From Morchella semilibera (taxonomy: Eukaryota > Ascomycota > Pezizomycetes > Pezizales > Morchellaceae): DNA of 64,000 nucleotides. The stretch covers positions 1,248,768 through 1,312,767 of the forward strand of contig WBVU01000005.1 in the NCBI GenBank assembly GCA_009192285.1. Direction: 5' to 3'. Each line of letters opens with the position of its first letter. Positions within the stretch are counted from its first letter, which is position 1. Positions 1 to 11,188 of this stretch are shown here, in pieces. The translations under genes were made by a program, and so were the position numbers. The notes beneath the pieces are model-generated. The model had not been told where the DNA came from, made no database searches, and worked only from the letters and a program-made list of their open reading frames with translations.

Positions 1-1691
1 AAACCATCTGTTAGAAAGAGGCTTTTTAAGCCGGCTAAACTGACAGGGGAAATTACTGCCACTGCAGCTGCGGGTACTGTATTTAGTAATAGGCCTACTA
101 ACAACCCCCCCCCACAGAAATCGGCCCCCCCCCCACAGAAATCAGGTGCATCAAGGAGAATTGCTCCGGTTGCCGTGGCGAGTGCCCCTGAAGGGTTTGG
201 CTCAATTCCATCCAGTCCCCTTGCAAATAGAGAGAAAGAGAAATCTGTTCTACCTGCTGCTTCACTAGGGGACGATGGAGACGATGCGGAAGATGAGTTG
301 CTGGATGTGCGGATTGGTAATAAAACCCTCACCTTCTCCCGTGACGTTGCTTGGAATATATTTGATCGGGCGGTTACACGGAGCCTCAAGCTGGGACCTG
401 GGTATATGCGGGTCTTTAGGGCAACGAAAGGGGGCAAAGCCGACCGTGAATGGAAACCTATCCAGTATCCAGATGAACTGAGCAAGATCATTAAATTTTA
501 TAAATATAATGAGATTGAAATCAAGAGTATTTTGGAGGTATGTCCTACTTACCGTCTATGATTGGTAATATACTGACGCCGCATTTTAGAGTGAGCATTG
601 GTCATTTGATAGGGAGGAAGATGGGGATAGCGGGAAAGAATTGGTTTGATAGTCTTGCTGGGTATGAAGCACACACCATCGCATCGTACTAATGTGATAA
701 CGTAGAACCAAAAGGATCCGGAGCCTGACAATGTGGATGGAGGACAGATCGAACGAACGCAACCTAAGTCGATATTAATTGGCCATGGGGGATCACAAGT
801 TCCAGCGCCGGACCAAAACACAATAGCCACATCTATTAATAACCCCCAGGTTGCGGAAGAACCACAAAAAGAAATGCCCCCACCACGTACAAAAAGAGTT
901 AAGGTCTGCTCCTATCCGGTTAATAATAATAATAATAATAATAAAGAGAGGTGCTAATGAGTCGTAAAAAGATTGCGGATATTGCCACTGTGATAGATAA
1001 GAATGCTATAGCCGCTACTTATAAAAAACCTTCACCAAAGAAAGACAACAACACAAAAGTAGCGAAGAAGAAGCCTTCCCCCAAAAAGGATGGAACACCA
1101 CAAGAAACACCAACAAAGAAAAAGGTTGGCCGCCCCCCCGGGTCCAAAAACAAAAAGAAACAGGTAAGGTTTGATAGCCAGATACCGGATAGTCAGATAC
1201 AACAAGAGAGCCAGCTACAAGAGAGCCAGGCAGGGGATACTCAGATGCCGGATAGTCAAATTCAGGGAGGGCAAGTATGGGAGAGTCAAATCCCAGAAGA
1301 CCGGATATGGGAGAGCCAAATGCCGGAGAGCCAAGTGCCAGATTACATACCGGAAACACAAGAGATCTCCGAGAGTCAGATCGTATCTCAGATATTGGAG
1401 GGGAATGTGATCGAGGGCGCCGCAGTTGTTCCACCCGCGAGTGGGATGCCTGCAAGAAGATCAAACCGCAGCCAGAAAAAAAGTATGAAGATCCAAGAAA
1501 TGGAGGAATTGAGGGATATGAAAATACGTGCTAACAAGGTTACCGCTGGGAAGAGGCAATTGAAGAGTGACTGGGAGGATTTCGAGAAGAGTAATCCTCC
1601 AGCTTATGTGAGTAACATTCTTCGAATAAACGTATCGGCTTGATATTGACCAAAGACCCGTCTACAGGAGAAATATCTACAAAAGAAATAG
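1..1691 (+). CDS. AT-hook, SQ-repeat basic protein; 5' end outside window, spliced
   Basis: Frame 1 is open from base 1, so the gene starts upstream. I infer exons 1-537, 590-643, 706-918, 972-1607 and 1656-1691, giving at least 491 residues. All four introns are phase 0 and 48-62 bp. The first has a GTATGT donor, a TACTGAC branch site and a TTTTAG acceptor; the third contains an (AAT)n run; the last has GTGAGT. Without splicing, stops at 561, 647 and 957 would break the frame. The N-terminal part (about 90-180) is a globular stretch I do not recognise. Around residue 321 is an AT-hook core, GRPPGSKNKK, in a Lys/Pro-rich region. It is followed by about a dozen imperfect ESQIP/DSQIQ units (bases 1172-1400) and a basic tail. 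The AT hook suggests minor-groove DNA binding and a nuclear role; the SQ units could be phosphorylation sites. Both functions are inference. Splicing of the second intron (GTTTGA donor) and third intron is the least sure. Confidence 0.6.
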
Positions 1692-1822
1692 TTCCATACA
1701 TTAATCTTTATTGTTATCTCAGATCTTTTAGAGGTATGTATATATATATATGTAACTAGCTAACACAATCGCTAATTGTTATTTAGAAAACTTTGAAACA
1801 TTCAATACAATTAGAAAGCTTT

Positions 1823-1945
1823 CGGGGGTGTGGGTGTGGGCAGTCTGGTGGGATTGTGTACTCACAAAAGAAAGGGGGCGGTATGGGGGGAGGGGAGGAG
1901 CAGTACGTATTCGGGGGTGGTACGGGGGGCCCGGGGGGGGTTATA
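1823..1945 (+). other. G-tract-rich patch, G-quadruplex-like
   Basis: Just after the AT-hook gene, the plus strand carries many runs of 3-8 G separated by short loops. Open frames on both strands here are low-complexity glycine or proline strings, so I do not call them genes. The G runs could fold as quadruplexes; this is inference from spacing only. Confidence 0.45.
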
Positions 1946-1984
1946 TTATTATACGGGGAGAAATATATTATCTGTATCAATACT

Positions 1985-2310
1985 TTAACACAATTTCGAC
2001 ACAATTAAGTACACAACTTTAACACAATTTCGACACAATTAAGTACACAACTTTAACACAACTTTGACACAATTAAGAACACAACTTTGACACAATTTCG
2101 ACACAATTAAGTACACAACTTTAACACAACTTTGACACAACTAAGAGCACAGCTTTGACACAATTAAAGACACAACTTTGACACAACTTTGACACAATTA
2201 AGAACACAACCTTTACACAACGTTTACACAACCTTTACACAAACTTTACACAAATTCTACACAAACTTTACACAAACTTTACACAAGTTTTACACAATAA
2301 TAACATAGTA
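1985..2310. repeat. 34-bp minisatellite built from an ACACAA subunit
   Basis: About seven copies of a 34-bp unit (TTTAACACAATTTCGACAC... plus AATTAAGTACACAAC) lie head to tail up to about 2205, some exact and some with A/G swaps or a shortened unit. The array then passes into roughly eight 11-12 bp units of the type CTTTACACAAA. Both halves share the core TTTRACACAA, so the 34-bp unit looks like a higher-order repeat of the short one. It is not a CRISPR array because there are no unique spacers. Confidence 0.85.
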
Positions 2311-2330
2311 CATTTAATATATGGACACGT

Positions 2331-2355
2331 ATTAACACAATTGAATTGTGTTAAT
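2331..2355. repeat. 25-bp palindrome at the end of the minisatellite
   Basis: ATTAACACAATT and AATTGTGTTAAT are exact reverse complements around one central G. The arms contain the ACACAA core of the adjacent array, so the palindrome may have arisen by inversion of one array unit. Confidence 0.7.
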
Positions 2356-2613
2356 AATCACACATTTAAATTGTGTTCAATTTGTACCACGGTGAAAAAG
2401 GTATACTGAGAGATCAAACAATATTATTATAACGTATAAAGGAAATATGACTTAATCCTGATGATAAGAAATGTGAGTAATATGAGATGCGGTAATCCCA
2501 TGATCATCCATGGCTGTTCCAAGACTACTTTTGGGTGTATCTCTATCCCAACCTATCTTCCGGAATCTCACTAACTTATAGAACCGTAGCTGCCTCAACT
2601 TCCTAGTACCGGC

Positions 2614-2815
2614 ATCGCCTGGCAGGCCGAAACATGCTCAGAATCTGGCGCACCGCATATTACACAAACCCGGCCCCCGACCCTCTACACAGGATAATGA
2701 CACCACTAAGACTGCAATAGAGGTTCCATTAAACAGTGTTTTCTTTTTTGGCGCAACTTTGCCAAGGCTGTAGTGCACCAGATTCCGAGCAATATGTCTC
2801 GGCCTGCCAGGCGAT
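2614..2815. mobile_element. Imperfect terminal-inverted-repeat element, about 200 bp
   Basis: The left arm (2614-2653, with CGCCTGGCAGGCCGA) and right arm (2773-2815, with TCGGCCTGCCAGGCG) are inverted copies over about 40 bp with several mismatches. The interior has no coding potential. This is the structure of a decayed MITE, a non-autonomous DNA transposon. Clear target duplications are not visible. A related half-arm (ATGTCTCGGCC) occurs near 39573. Confidence 0.5.
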
Positions 2816-3264
2816 ATATCTTGGTTATCGGGGGCTAGAGTACGATAATAAGTTTGAGTTCAATTATTTTCGGATGAATCATTCATCGATGGTCTTTCTA
2901 GTTACAAGACAAGACTGGTCAAAGATGTCTCGAGACGTTTTTGACTATTTCAACCATACAGTTTAAGTTTAATATTTCAGACTCCCAAAGAGGGTTAGGG
3001 TTCGGCAACGGACTTCCAACTCGCACACGCCACAAGTCTCAAGACTTTCTAGAACAGGGTAAAAGATACAAGACAAGACAAAACCTGTCCAAGCCTTGTC
3101 TCGTCTTGTCTCATGCCTATTACTACTTTCACTTGACAACCTGCAGGCTCACAAGTAAAAGCTTGCCGGAACCAGCTGGAAGATATATTTATTTATTGTG
3201 AGCTTAGGCGATACATTGTATATTCCCCCTTACAAGTTAGATAATACACTACACTAGAGATATT

Positions 3265-3774
3265 CTAACCCCCTCTCCTGGCGGATGCAGAATACTGTTC
3301 GCGTCGCATATATTCCTTCAAAAGCTCCGCCATCTCATTCCTCTTCATGGATCTGGCCCACTTGAGTGGTAGGTATACAGTACCAACCTTGGTGTATGCG
3401 CCGGCCTCTAGGAGTATCCTCATAGGTTCAGTGGTGGTGCAAGAAACGGCTAACAATAGCGGACAATAGCCATCGATATAGGCATTGGGATCAGCGCCAT
3501 TGGCGAGGGCACGTTGAATTAGTGTCTCTCTATTCTCTACGCCCACGGCCCAGAAAAGGACCTTGTTGGCATCCCTCTTCAAGTGGGCGGCAATGAGAGG
3601 GTCTAGTAGCCTGTGCAGAGCTCGACAGGTGGCAGATAGGTTGCAAAGGCTGGAGGTGTGCTTGCAGGATCGTCCTAGGAGGACACGATGCTTTTTGGAT
3701 GCAATTGGTAGATATCTAGCGATGATGAGAACAACCTCCGGTGGTAGAGTAAGTAACGATATCGAGGTGGACAT
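3265..3774 (-). CDS. F-box/ankyrin protein, 169 aa
   Basis: An F-box-type segment spans residues 8-65: it starts LPPEVVLIIARYLP and ends LSATCRALHRLLDPL, matching the recurring pattern LPLELLL-IA-YL ... LSRTCRTLHxLLxPLL seen in its neighbours. This copy has an extra basic insert of about 18 residues between the two halves of the F-box. Residues 76-165 resemble two to three degenerate ankyrin repeats (RALANGADPNAY, MRILLEAGAYT, EMAELLKEYM). The gene is a single exon. F-box proteins usually bind Skp1 and present substrates to an SCF ubiquitin ligase, with ankyrin repeats as the binding surface; that role here is inferred from domains. It is the first of a series of minus-strand paralogues extending to 21.5 kb. 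Confidence 0.8.
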   Translation of the reverse strand: MSTSISLLTLPPEVVLIIARYLPIASKKHRVLLGRSCKHTSSLCNLSATCRALHRLLDPLIAAHLKRDANKVLFWAVGVENRETLIQRALANGADPNAYIDGYCPLLLAVSCTTTEPMRILLEAGAYTKVGTVYLPLKWARSMKRNEMAELLKEYMRREQYSASARRGG

Positions 3775-5276
3775 TACTGAGAAACCTCGTGATGGATAAA
3801 GGGTGGAAATTGTTATTCGACTGAGTGTGTCATGATGGTTGGGTTTTATCTAGATCGTTCCGCGGGAAAGCGCTAATATAAGTGTTGATATTAGATCACG
3901 TGTCACTTCAAGGGTGGGGTGTGCTTCCAACAAGACACCGAGGCGCCTGTGCCCCCAGAGCCGCGTCCCGCCAATTAACCTACGTCCTACCCCTTCTACG
4001 GTTATCTGCCCGCGTGTCGAGTAGTAACATGCCATACTACTATAAGTCGTTGCGATCTTTAACGATGGTCTACACTGTGAATCTAGAAATTAAGATTAGT
4101 GCTATTAGCGAAGGAGTGATCGCTAATGGTTTCCGATTCATTTTTACCGCCGAGAGAAGGACGAGGGCCGCAATATTGGCAGATAGATCGGTAATAAGGA
4201 AAGGCAAAAAGAGGCTGTCTAATCTAACTCGCTTACAACATGGCCTTTTATAGCACTAGATCTCTCTCCTAAACAAACAATTTCAATCATGATACCGGAT
4301 ATCTATTCCATACTCCTCGGTTTTTTTTTTTACTCATAATTTCATTGTTCCCAGGTTACAAGAATGTCGCATACAGGGAAACCCTATGGCGTAAACAAAA
4401 CCTAACCCCGCCAAAAGGAAAAAAAAAAAAGAAGGAAAAAAAAGAAAGTTATGTCGAGGGTCAAGTGTCGCAACCGAACATAGCCGGAGCGGAGCGGAAG
4501 ATAGGATCCACGAAGAGTAGGAAACCTGTGAGAGAGGGTAGACTTTTGGAGGAGCCTGAGGAGAGAGGGTAGGCTTTTAGAGGAGAGAAGAGGGTGCCCA
4601 GGAGGCAGGAGACAGGCAGGGAACAGTGAATCTCATACGTAGAGAGGGGAATTTGATCCGTTGCGCAGTGAGGAGATTGACTATCTTAAAGTCAATGAAG
4701 CCTAAGAAAAGTCTGTGGAGTGGTGTGATCCCCCCCATTCTCAAGTCTTAGCGGAGGAAGAGGGATGTCCATACTCCTCGGTTACCTAAGTCAATCACTA
4801 GAATAGTATGACGGTGTGGCACTAGCAGCTACAGTAGCGTTAGTTCGATACGCGAACAGACTTTCTTTGCAGGATCATAGGGAAGGACAATAGTGTATAT
4901 CACCTATATAGCTAGCATACAGTTGAACCCGTTCGGATTGTGAACAAGATTAGGCCTACTCCATTTAGAGGTTTATCAAACAATCTTCAACCAATGTTTG
5001 CATATACATATATGATGGTCCTTGGACCATAACTTGTCTGGCTGAGGTACCTATCGCTTAGTACAATCGCTCACCTGCTGAAGGCGTGTCCATAGCCTAG
5101 TTCTGCCACTGGCCCCAAAATTTCCCCGACCGCCAGAGGATTCGGCTGCTGTATAGGGTTACACGAACGCGTGGGGCTGTCTTAGCTAGGCGCACTATGA
5201 CTAATCTTATGGTTTTGCTCGCGGTGTATCAACTCTCCTTGTGCAGTATCCTTATCTTTGGAGGCCACCGGATGCC
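3775..5276. other. Intergenic, no convincing gene
   Basis: A T10 run lies at 4321-4330 and A-rich tracts at about 4419-4445. An imperfect direct repeat of about 37 bp around AGAGAGGGTAG lies at 4528-4590. The 10-mer CCATACTCCT occurs twice, at 4308 and 4769, both times followed by CGGTT. Short frames here lack any recognisable domain. Confidence 0.5.
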
Positions 5277-5819
5277 ATGTCTTTGAATCCGTCCAACGAC
5301 CGTATCACCTCACTCCCCCTGGAGCTCTTCCTGCAGATTGTCTCATACTGCCGCCGCTCCCGCACGATGTTCGCCCTCTCCCGCACCTCTCGTACCCTTC
5401 ATGTACTGCTCGCACCCACACTCACCGCTCGGTTCGCTCAACGCGCACCTGAGATCATCCACTGGGCTCTACGTAAGGGTCGTATGGAGTTCTTTGAGCG
5501 AGCACTGGCAGTTGATACAGCGCCCACTACCATCGTCAGCTTAGGCCGCCATGACACAACTTTTGTGGTTACCATGGTTAAAGGTAAATCAATAACGAGT
5601 CGGATCGAGCTTGAACCCAACGCAGATAGTATTCAGCGTTTGAAGGACAAAGGGTTGGTTGTGGAGAAGACGGCCTATGATTTTGTGCTAGGGCTTATGC
5701 CAAAGGAGAGAAGGAGGTTGAGACAGTGTAGGGCCACTTGGAGGGGTTCTGGGGGGAGGGTAGTGCGGGAAGCAAGGCGTCACCGGCCTCGGAATGATCC
5801 CGTTTTTCAAGAAGAGTAG
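5277..5819 (+). CDS. Short-form F-box protein, 180 aa
   Basis: The start is the ATG at 5277; an upstream in-frame GTG is not needed. Residues 10-60 form the F-box: LPLELFLQIVSY, then LSRTSRTLHVLLAPTL. A conserved W/A segment (IIHWALRKGRMEFFERAL) follows, as in the rest of the family. The C-terminus has no ankyrin repeat. Instead it has an alternative tail with LKDKGLVVEKTAYDF, which aligns by eye with LREKGVQVETEYFE in the gene at 29888. The two therefore belong to a separate subfamily. The last 40 residues are Arg-rich and may be an extension from loss of an older stop. A role as an SCF adaptor is inferred. Confidence 0.75.
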   Translation: MSLNPSNDRITSLPLELFLQIVSYCRRSRTMFALSRTSRTLHVLLAPTLTARFAQRAPEIIHWALRKGRMEFFERALAVDTAPTTIVSLGRHDTTFVVTMVKGKSITSRIELEPNADSIQRLKDKGLVVEKTAYDFVLGLMPKERRRLRQCRATWRGSGGRVVREARRHRPRNDPVFQEE

Positions 5820-8712
5820 GGTATGGGGGTCAGCCTGTGGACTCTGAGTAGGATGAAGACTGTACCACAAAGGAATACTATTGAGCGATGATAAGGTCGA
5901 CGCAACAAGTTGATAAGATCGACTAATTTGAAGCACGAATAATGACCATTTCCAAGAAACTCGGGGCGTTGTTGTGTTTCCTTAGTAGACGCATTTTATT
6001 TAAGACAGGCAATTAGACCAGTCAAGGTTTTTCACGACAACCCATTGAGCGTTTGTACAGATGAATGTAAAAGAGATTCCCCCCCTCCATGTGATGCGTT
6101 CTTGACAGTGACATGTCCCCTCCCCTGTCCTGTAGTCATGACAACCGTTGATTTGAAGCCCTTATCATATGATAGCCCTACACCGTTTTTTGAGGGCTTC
6201 GCTCGTTCTAGAAACTCTGATCTTCCACCCTGGCATCATGATATTAGGCTAATATTTGTATCTATCGTTTAAGTATATAGTATGCATAATTGGCAATATA
6301 GGATTTAATCCACCCCTTAGTTCTGTACCGGAAAGACGAACTTTCCATCTACAACAGATGCTCATTTCTCTTATTAAGCTTTGAGGCGCTTCGGCACATA
6401 TTTCCATACCACAGCCACCTCTTATGCTGCAATAGGTTTAATCTACTCCAGCATATCTAATGAAGTAGATTGTCTCACCGCCCCCACTGTTGTTTCCACC
6501 TTGTCATTTGTATTAGTTGTGCACTTGAGTACTTTAATCCCATGCATGTCGTTTTGTATGATTGCTTATGTTGCCTCCCTTCAACATTGGGGTAATCAAT
6601 CTTATAAGTGTTCGCCTTAGCCCTCTGATCTCTTAATAGGTGGTTTGGCTACACTTGTACTCTTACAATAACCCTCAAATCACAAATCTATTTCTAGTAC
6701 TATTGAGCAGGGTCTACTTCGAAGCTTCACTTCCAAGTTCCAACTTTGCGAAAATTACTCGAATTTTGTTGACTCGTATTTTGATGTTTTCCTTGTAAGA
6801 ACCCACTACACATATCATAAGGCCTTATTTGCAGTTATTCTATTTCTCTCGATATATTTGATGTGCGTCTCTATCTCTATTGGCTAAATGAGAGACATTA
6901 TCCTTTCCCTCTCCTGTCAAAGCTTTTCAGCAGTCTACTATCCTCTTCCAGCCTATACTAGTAAGTTGCAAGAGGTTTGGATTTAAAATTTAATTTCTTT
7001 TTAATCCCCAGAAACGTTGTAGGACTCGTATTTGTTTTGTAATAGTAATGCAGGTCCTTTATTAAATGTCAATTGGTTTTGTTTTGCTAAGTTCAGTTTC
7101 ATTGCCTAGTGTCTCATGATAATCCCGCTTACGGATTATCACCTTCAGTGGGGGGTTGGAGACGGAGTCTGAGCTGTGATGTGAGGATATCATTGACCCA
7201 AATGTTTGTGAGCAAGGGAGGAAACCGAATCTCACGCTGGGTAGCACAATCTTATTAATTCGAAGACAATCCAGATCCTTAATGAGAAGTCCGTTCATCG
7301 GAATATATTCTGAAGAAACAACCTCCCATGGAATTAGCTTTCTATATGCAACTATTCTGAGGATCTCTCGAATTGTAAAAAGATTAGCTGATTTACGGGT
7401 AGGGGATGCGGGTATACACCCGACATATGACTTGGAAAGGATTATGCTCCATCTTTCAGGTATCATGATATTAACTCTTTTACCCGATGTTGAAAGTACA
7501 CCTATAGTAGGGCTTGCTACCAGTCAACATTCCTCTCTTTCCACGAGTAGGCCCTCCATCTACTTTCAGGATGCGCTCGGGAATAAAGCCCTTAATCGTG
7601 GGATCCGTTGATAGGAGACCAAACATTAGTTACCTAAGGAAACGATCAAGCGCCTTTGACAATAGCATATAACACAATTAGCTTAAGGGAAAAAAAGTGT
7701 CCAGGTACTTAGATTTAGGGAGGATAACACTGTTGAATTGGCCAATAGACTACATAGCGGTACACAATACTGCTGGGCGCAGAGGGCATTTAATATGACA
7801 AATGTCTCTTTGGAAGTCACCATCTCTACGTGATCTTAACAAGCCACAAAGGAACCCTGCGCAAAAATGATGCTTTCTCGCGGCGGGTAGGAGGGACCCG
7901 AATATGCGAGTGCTGGGATGCAATTGCTATTTAAAGAAAAGATGACAATACATGAATGCAATGTAGCCCCATTTTTGTGTACTTCTTATCTGTCGCGAGT
8001 AGGTTCGGAGTTCAGCATTACCATCAGCAGTTGACTTAATTCGGGACGCGACATATTCCCCAAACTCTCCACCGAAGAATCATCATACATAGTAAACATA
8101 TCCGGGGAATTCCGGCCAAATTGAGATAACGAGTTAAATCAAACACAGAGATAAAAGGGCAGTTACCAGAAGGATAGGTATTACCAAATGCGCAACGAGA
8201 GATATATATATCAAGCTCCTGATAGCAGGCTGAGCGGAGCAGTGATGCTAAGCAATCTCCCAGGTCCTAACTAGGGCGTCCATTCTACCGCCCAAATTAG
8301 CCCACCTAGACCCAACTTCATGACCTCACATATGGTATAGAGGTTAGACAGAAATCGTCGGACACCCCAAAGCACACTAAAACTAGCTCCCAACTATTTT
8401 CACAAAGCTATGTAACCTTCGCAACTGCGGGGTACGCTATGGGTGTAACCATGTTCCAAAATATACTTTTATTCTTCGAGCATTGCGGGAGTTTTAAAGC
8501 CTCGAAGGTTGAACTCCAAGATTTTTAAATTTGAGCGTACCTTACCAAGACCCATACGAATTTCAGGTCCATTCCCCAGATCACCCAAACAAAATGCTCA
8601 TCATTAGTTCACAGATAATTCTCTTTAAATCTAAAGCTTTCAGATGATATTTATAGTATTTAATTAATCTGCATAACATAAATTGTTGTACCCTATATCT
8701 CGAAGTGGTGTG
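5820..8712. other. 2.9-kb AT-rich stretch, no recognisable gene
   Basis: Only short frames are present. Two overlapping antisense frames at 7062-7466 and 7282-7611 are the longest (134 and 109 codons), but neither has a motif I recognise. I see no TIR, LTR or F-box motif. It may be an old degraded transposon, but nothing in the sequence proves this. Confidence 0.4.
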
Positions 8713-9273
8713 CTATGGAGCAATCCGGAAAAGGTTGACATTGGCGTTCTTTGCTTTGGTGTCTGTCCATCTCACCGTATTGTACACCATGAGCCCCCTA
8801 TTTCCGGCGTCGGGGTGTTCCTTGCCTGTCTGCATCACTACGAACTTGAAATGCAACCTAGTGCCATCCTTCCAAGCTAGCTTCGGGTCCGCCCCATGCG
8901 CAAGAAGGATCCTCACAATCTCAGCATGGCCTACCCAGACGGCATCGGCAAGCAATGTAGCAGCCCGAGAGGAGTTGAGCATTAACCTTGTGGGATCAGA
9001 ACCTTCGCCGCCCTCGGAACCTGGAACGCAGTAAATGAGGGCGCGCGCGAGTATGTCGGGCCGGTTGTGATAGGCGGCCCAACGGGCAACAGGGGAGGCA
9101 TGTCTGCTGAGGATTGTGTGGAGGAGAGGAGATAGGAGGACATGTAGGGTACGACAGGTACGGGAGAGACCGGAGAGTCCCCGGAGGGCTAGGCGGGGTC
9201 GGAAGGGGCTTTCGGTGTAGAGATGGCCGCCGATTTCGAGAATTAGCTCGGGGGGGAGGTGGAGGAGTGCCAT
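8713..9273 (-). CDS. F-box/ankyrin protein, 186 aa
   Basis: Residues 4-55 are the F-box (LPPELILEIGGHLY, an insert, then LSRTCRTLHVLLSPLL). The W-A segment (VARWAAYHNRPDILARAL) follows at about 64-82. One clear ankyrin repeat lies at about 104-137 (ADAVWVGHAEIVRILLAHGADP). The last 50 residues do not look like ankyrin and may be replaced sequence. Single exon with an ATG start directly before the F-box, as in the paralogues. Probable substrate adaptor of a ubiquitin ligase, by domain inference. Confidence 0.8.
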   Translation of the reverse strand: MALLHLPPELILEIGGHLYTESPFRPRLALRGLSGLSRTCRTLHVLLSPLLHTILSRHASPVARWAAYHNRPDILARALIYCVPGSEGGEGSDPTRLMLNSSRAATLLADAVWVGHAEIVRILLAHGADPKLAWKDGTRLHFKFVVMQTGKEHPDAGNRGLMVYNTVRWTDTKAKNANVNLFRIAP

Positions 9274-9390
9274 TTGTGTGATGAGGCTGTACTGATGTGT
9301 GCGGGGAGTTCAGAAGCTGGGGTGAGTGTTTAGATTAGTCATGCCTGCATAAAGGCCTGTTGTTATGGGGACCTACAGGGATGGGGAGAA

Positions 9391-9480
9391 TTATTGTACA
9401 TAGAAACAGGGGTCTAAGACCAGGGTTTAAGTGGCTGCCCTGGCCAATAGGGCTCTTACCATACTCCTACAATAATTTTC
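9391..9480 (+). repeat. Dispersed repeat, copy 1 (partner at 37613-37709)
   Basis: This about 90-bp stretch matches, in reverse orientation, the stretch at 37613-37709. Shared blocks include GAAACAGGGGTC, GTGGCTG, CCAATAGG, CTCTTACCATACT and AATTTT. The two copies would read RNRG(P/L)...WPIGLLPY-like peptides, so they may be remnants of one coding or structural element. The copy also carries the CCATACTCCT 10-mer (9459). Confidence 0.6.
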
Positions 9481-10678
9481 CCCATCGCTATAGCACCCGA
9501 GCAGCGTCGGTGACTGTGCCTAGGATTTTCTGTGGTACAATAAAACACACAGATGTGACCGCCTTATATGATATGGGTATCTAAGACACTTTTTTTTCAT
9601 ATTTTTGACCATATTATAAAAGACCCAAATGAAACGTCCGAGTGAGGTGCCATGATGCTACAAGCGGGGGTTTGTATTTTATAACACCATTACTATAGAG
9701 TACTTGTAGCTGATATTATATTTCAAGACCCTATCTCAATGACAGGGTGGCTACTGGGTGCTCTGCTCACCCCTCAGCACGACTATTGAAAAGCATTCAC
9801 CATTACTCGACACCAGAGGCCTAGTTTCACTACCATAAGGTTCCTCACGCCATCCCGCGGCCAGTGGCCCCAAATCACAAGTAGTAAGTTCAACCCACGA
9901 TAACACTGCTACGAAAATTGATACAAAACTGAAATTAGGTACATATTCAGGAAGACTTCGGGCGTGCAAAATCCTGACTTCCCGCATGCTCAAAAGGCTA
10001 ATAGACCGATCCCCGAACCGCCTATTTCGTGAAGATGAAAGAAGTACCTTTAATAGTTGCAGCCACTCGTTTCTTCGGGAAGCCACATTTGCCTTGGCAT
10101 TACCTACATGTGATTTCTACTTCCTCTTTCCCAACCAGGAAAGTGACATGCCGAAGCGTCCATATCATATCAATGAGCTCAATGCCCACCGCATTACTCG
10201 ATGGGATGTCTTACCACCCGTTTTCTGGGCCCACCACTTCGGTCATGACGACCTTCGCTATCACAGTGTTCCACATAGAGCTGGTTGACGAGCATCCCAG
10301 GCCTGGAAAGCCCTGGGTAGTATCTAGTAGTGTTGTTGGGGATGGGATATAAGGTAATGCCTACGGGGTAGCGACTAATAGTGGGTGGGAGCATTGCGAC
10401 CAGCTAGGCCTAGTGGTCCAAATCTTGATGCCGGTGGATTCCCCGGTGATGGAGGCATGCGGGGGAAATATTGTGATTTTTGAACGGATGATAGAAGTAA
10501 GGGAAGGTTGAGAATTGTGGGCTTTGTTGCGGGGGCAGGGTAGGTGCTGGGAGATTCGGGGGACGGCGGTGGTGAGAGAGAGATTGTCATTCAAGATAGA
10601 GTAGTATGGCGCGGGAAGGCTTGCAATTGAGGTACCGGGGCGTGAGGTTAATTGGAATAGTTAAGCCTGCATGCAGAC
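9481..10678. other. Intergenic, no convincing gene
   Basis: Several overlapping frames of 70-110 codons occur on both strands between 9751 and 10600, but none carries a recognised motif and they overlap each other. I see no inverted repeat of note. Confidence 0.4.
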
Positions 10679-11188
10679 TTATGTTATGTAATTCGCGAGT
10701 AGGACCTCTACCTGGACATGCACAAACCTCGCCACCAGCTCTATCTGAACCTCATCCACCGCATTCTTCAGCGGGCTATCGTGCCAGCCCTGATTCGGAT
10801 GCACGAAGTGCGCAAGGAGGATCTTGGCGACCTTTGTCCGGCCGTGTAGGACCTCCTCGACGAGGATCTGAGCGAACGCATGAATCGTGATCTCGTTGTT
10901 GGCCTTATGGACGGTGTCCTCGTAGGCTATGGGGCAGTGGGGAAGGGCGCGGGAGAGCGCGTGCGGGCGATTTTTCGTGGCGGCCCAGAGGACAATGTGG
11001 GCGGCCTCGGTCGTGAGAATGGTGTCTAGGAATGGGGAGATGAGGTTGTGGAAGGTACGGCAGGTACGGGAGAGGCATGAAAGGCCGATGAGGGCGTCGC
11101 TGGGGTAGAAGGGATAGAAAGGGGCAGGGATCTCGATGTGCGAGATTATGATGAGGATCAGCTCAAGGGGGAGGTTCATGAGAGACAT
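10679..11188 (-). CDS. F-box/ankyrin-like protein, 169 aa
   Basis: The F-box covers residues 5-55 (LPLELILIIISHIEI ... LSRTCRTFHNLISPFL), with an insert like that of the neighbour at 8713 (both have PFxPxxAL before LSxLSRTCRT). The W-A segment IVLWAATKNRPHALSRAL follows. The C-terminal half has one degenerate ankyrin-like unit (VLHGRTKVAKILLAHFVHPNQ) and a hydrophobic end. It is closest by eye to the gene at 8713, suggesting a local duplication. Single exon. Function inferred from the domain only. Confidence 0.75.
   Translation of the reverse strand: MSLMNLPLELILIIISHIEIPAPFYPFYPSDALIGLSCLSRTCRTFHNLISPFLDTILTTEAAHIVLWAATKNRPHALSRALPHCPIAYEDTVHKANNEITIHAFAQILVEEVLHGRTKVAKILLAHFVHPNQGWHDSPLKNAVDEVQIELVARFVHVQVEVLLANYIT

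Noticed and set aside
1985-2310. CRISPR array
   Set aside because: Units are contiguous tandem repeats without unique spacers.
2331-2355. Helitron 3' hairpin
   Set aside because: No CTRR end after the hairpin and no Rep/helicase sequence nearby.
7062-7611. Gene on either strand (134 and 109 codons)
   Set aside because: The two frames overlap antisense, lie in AT-rich DNA and carry no motif.
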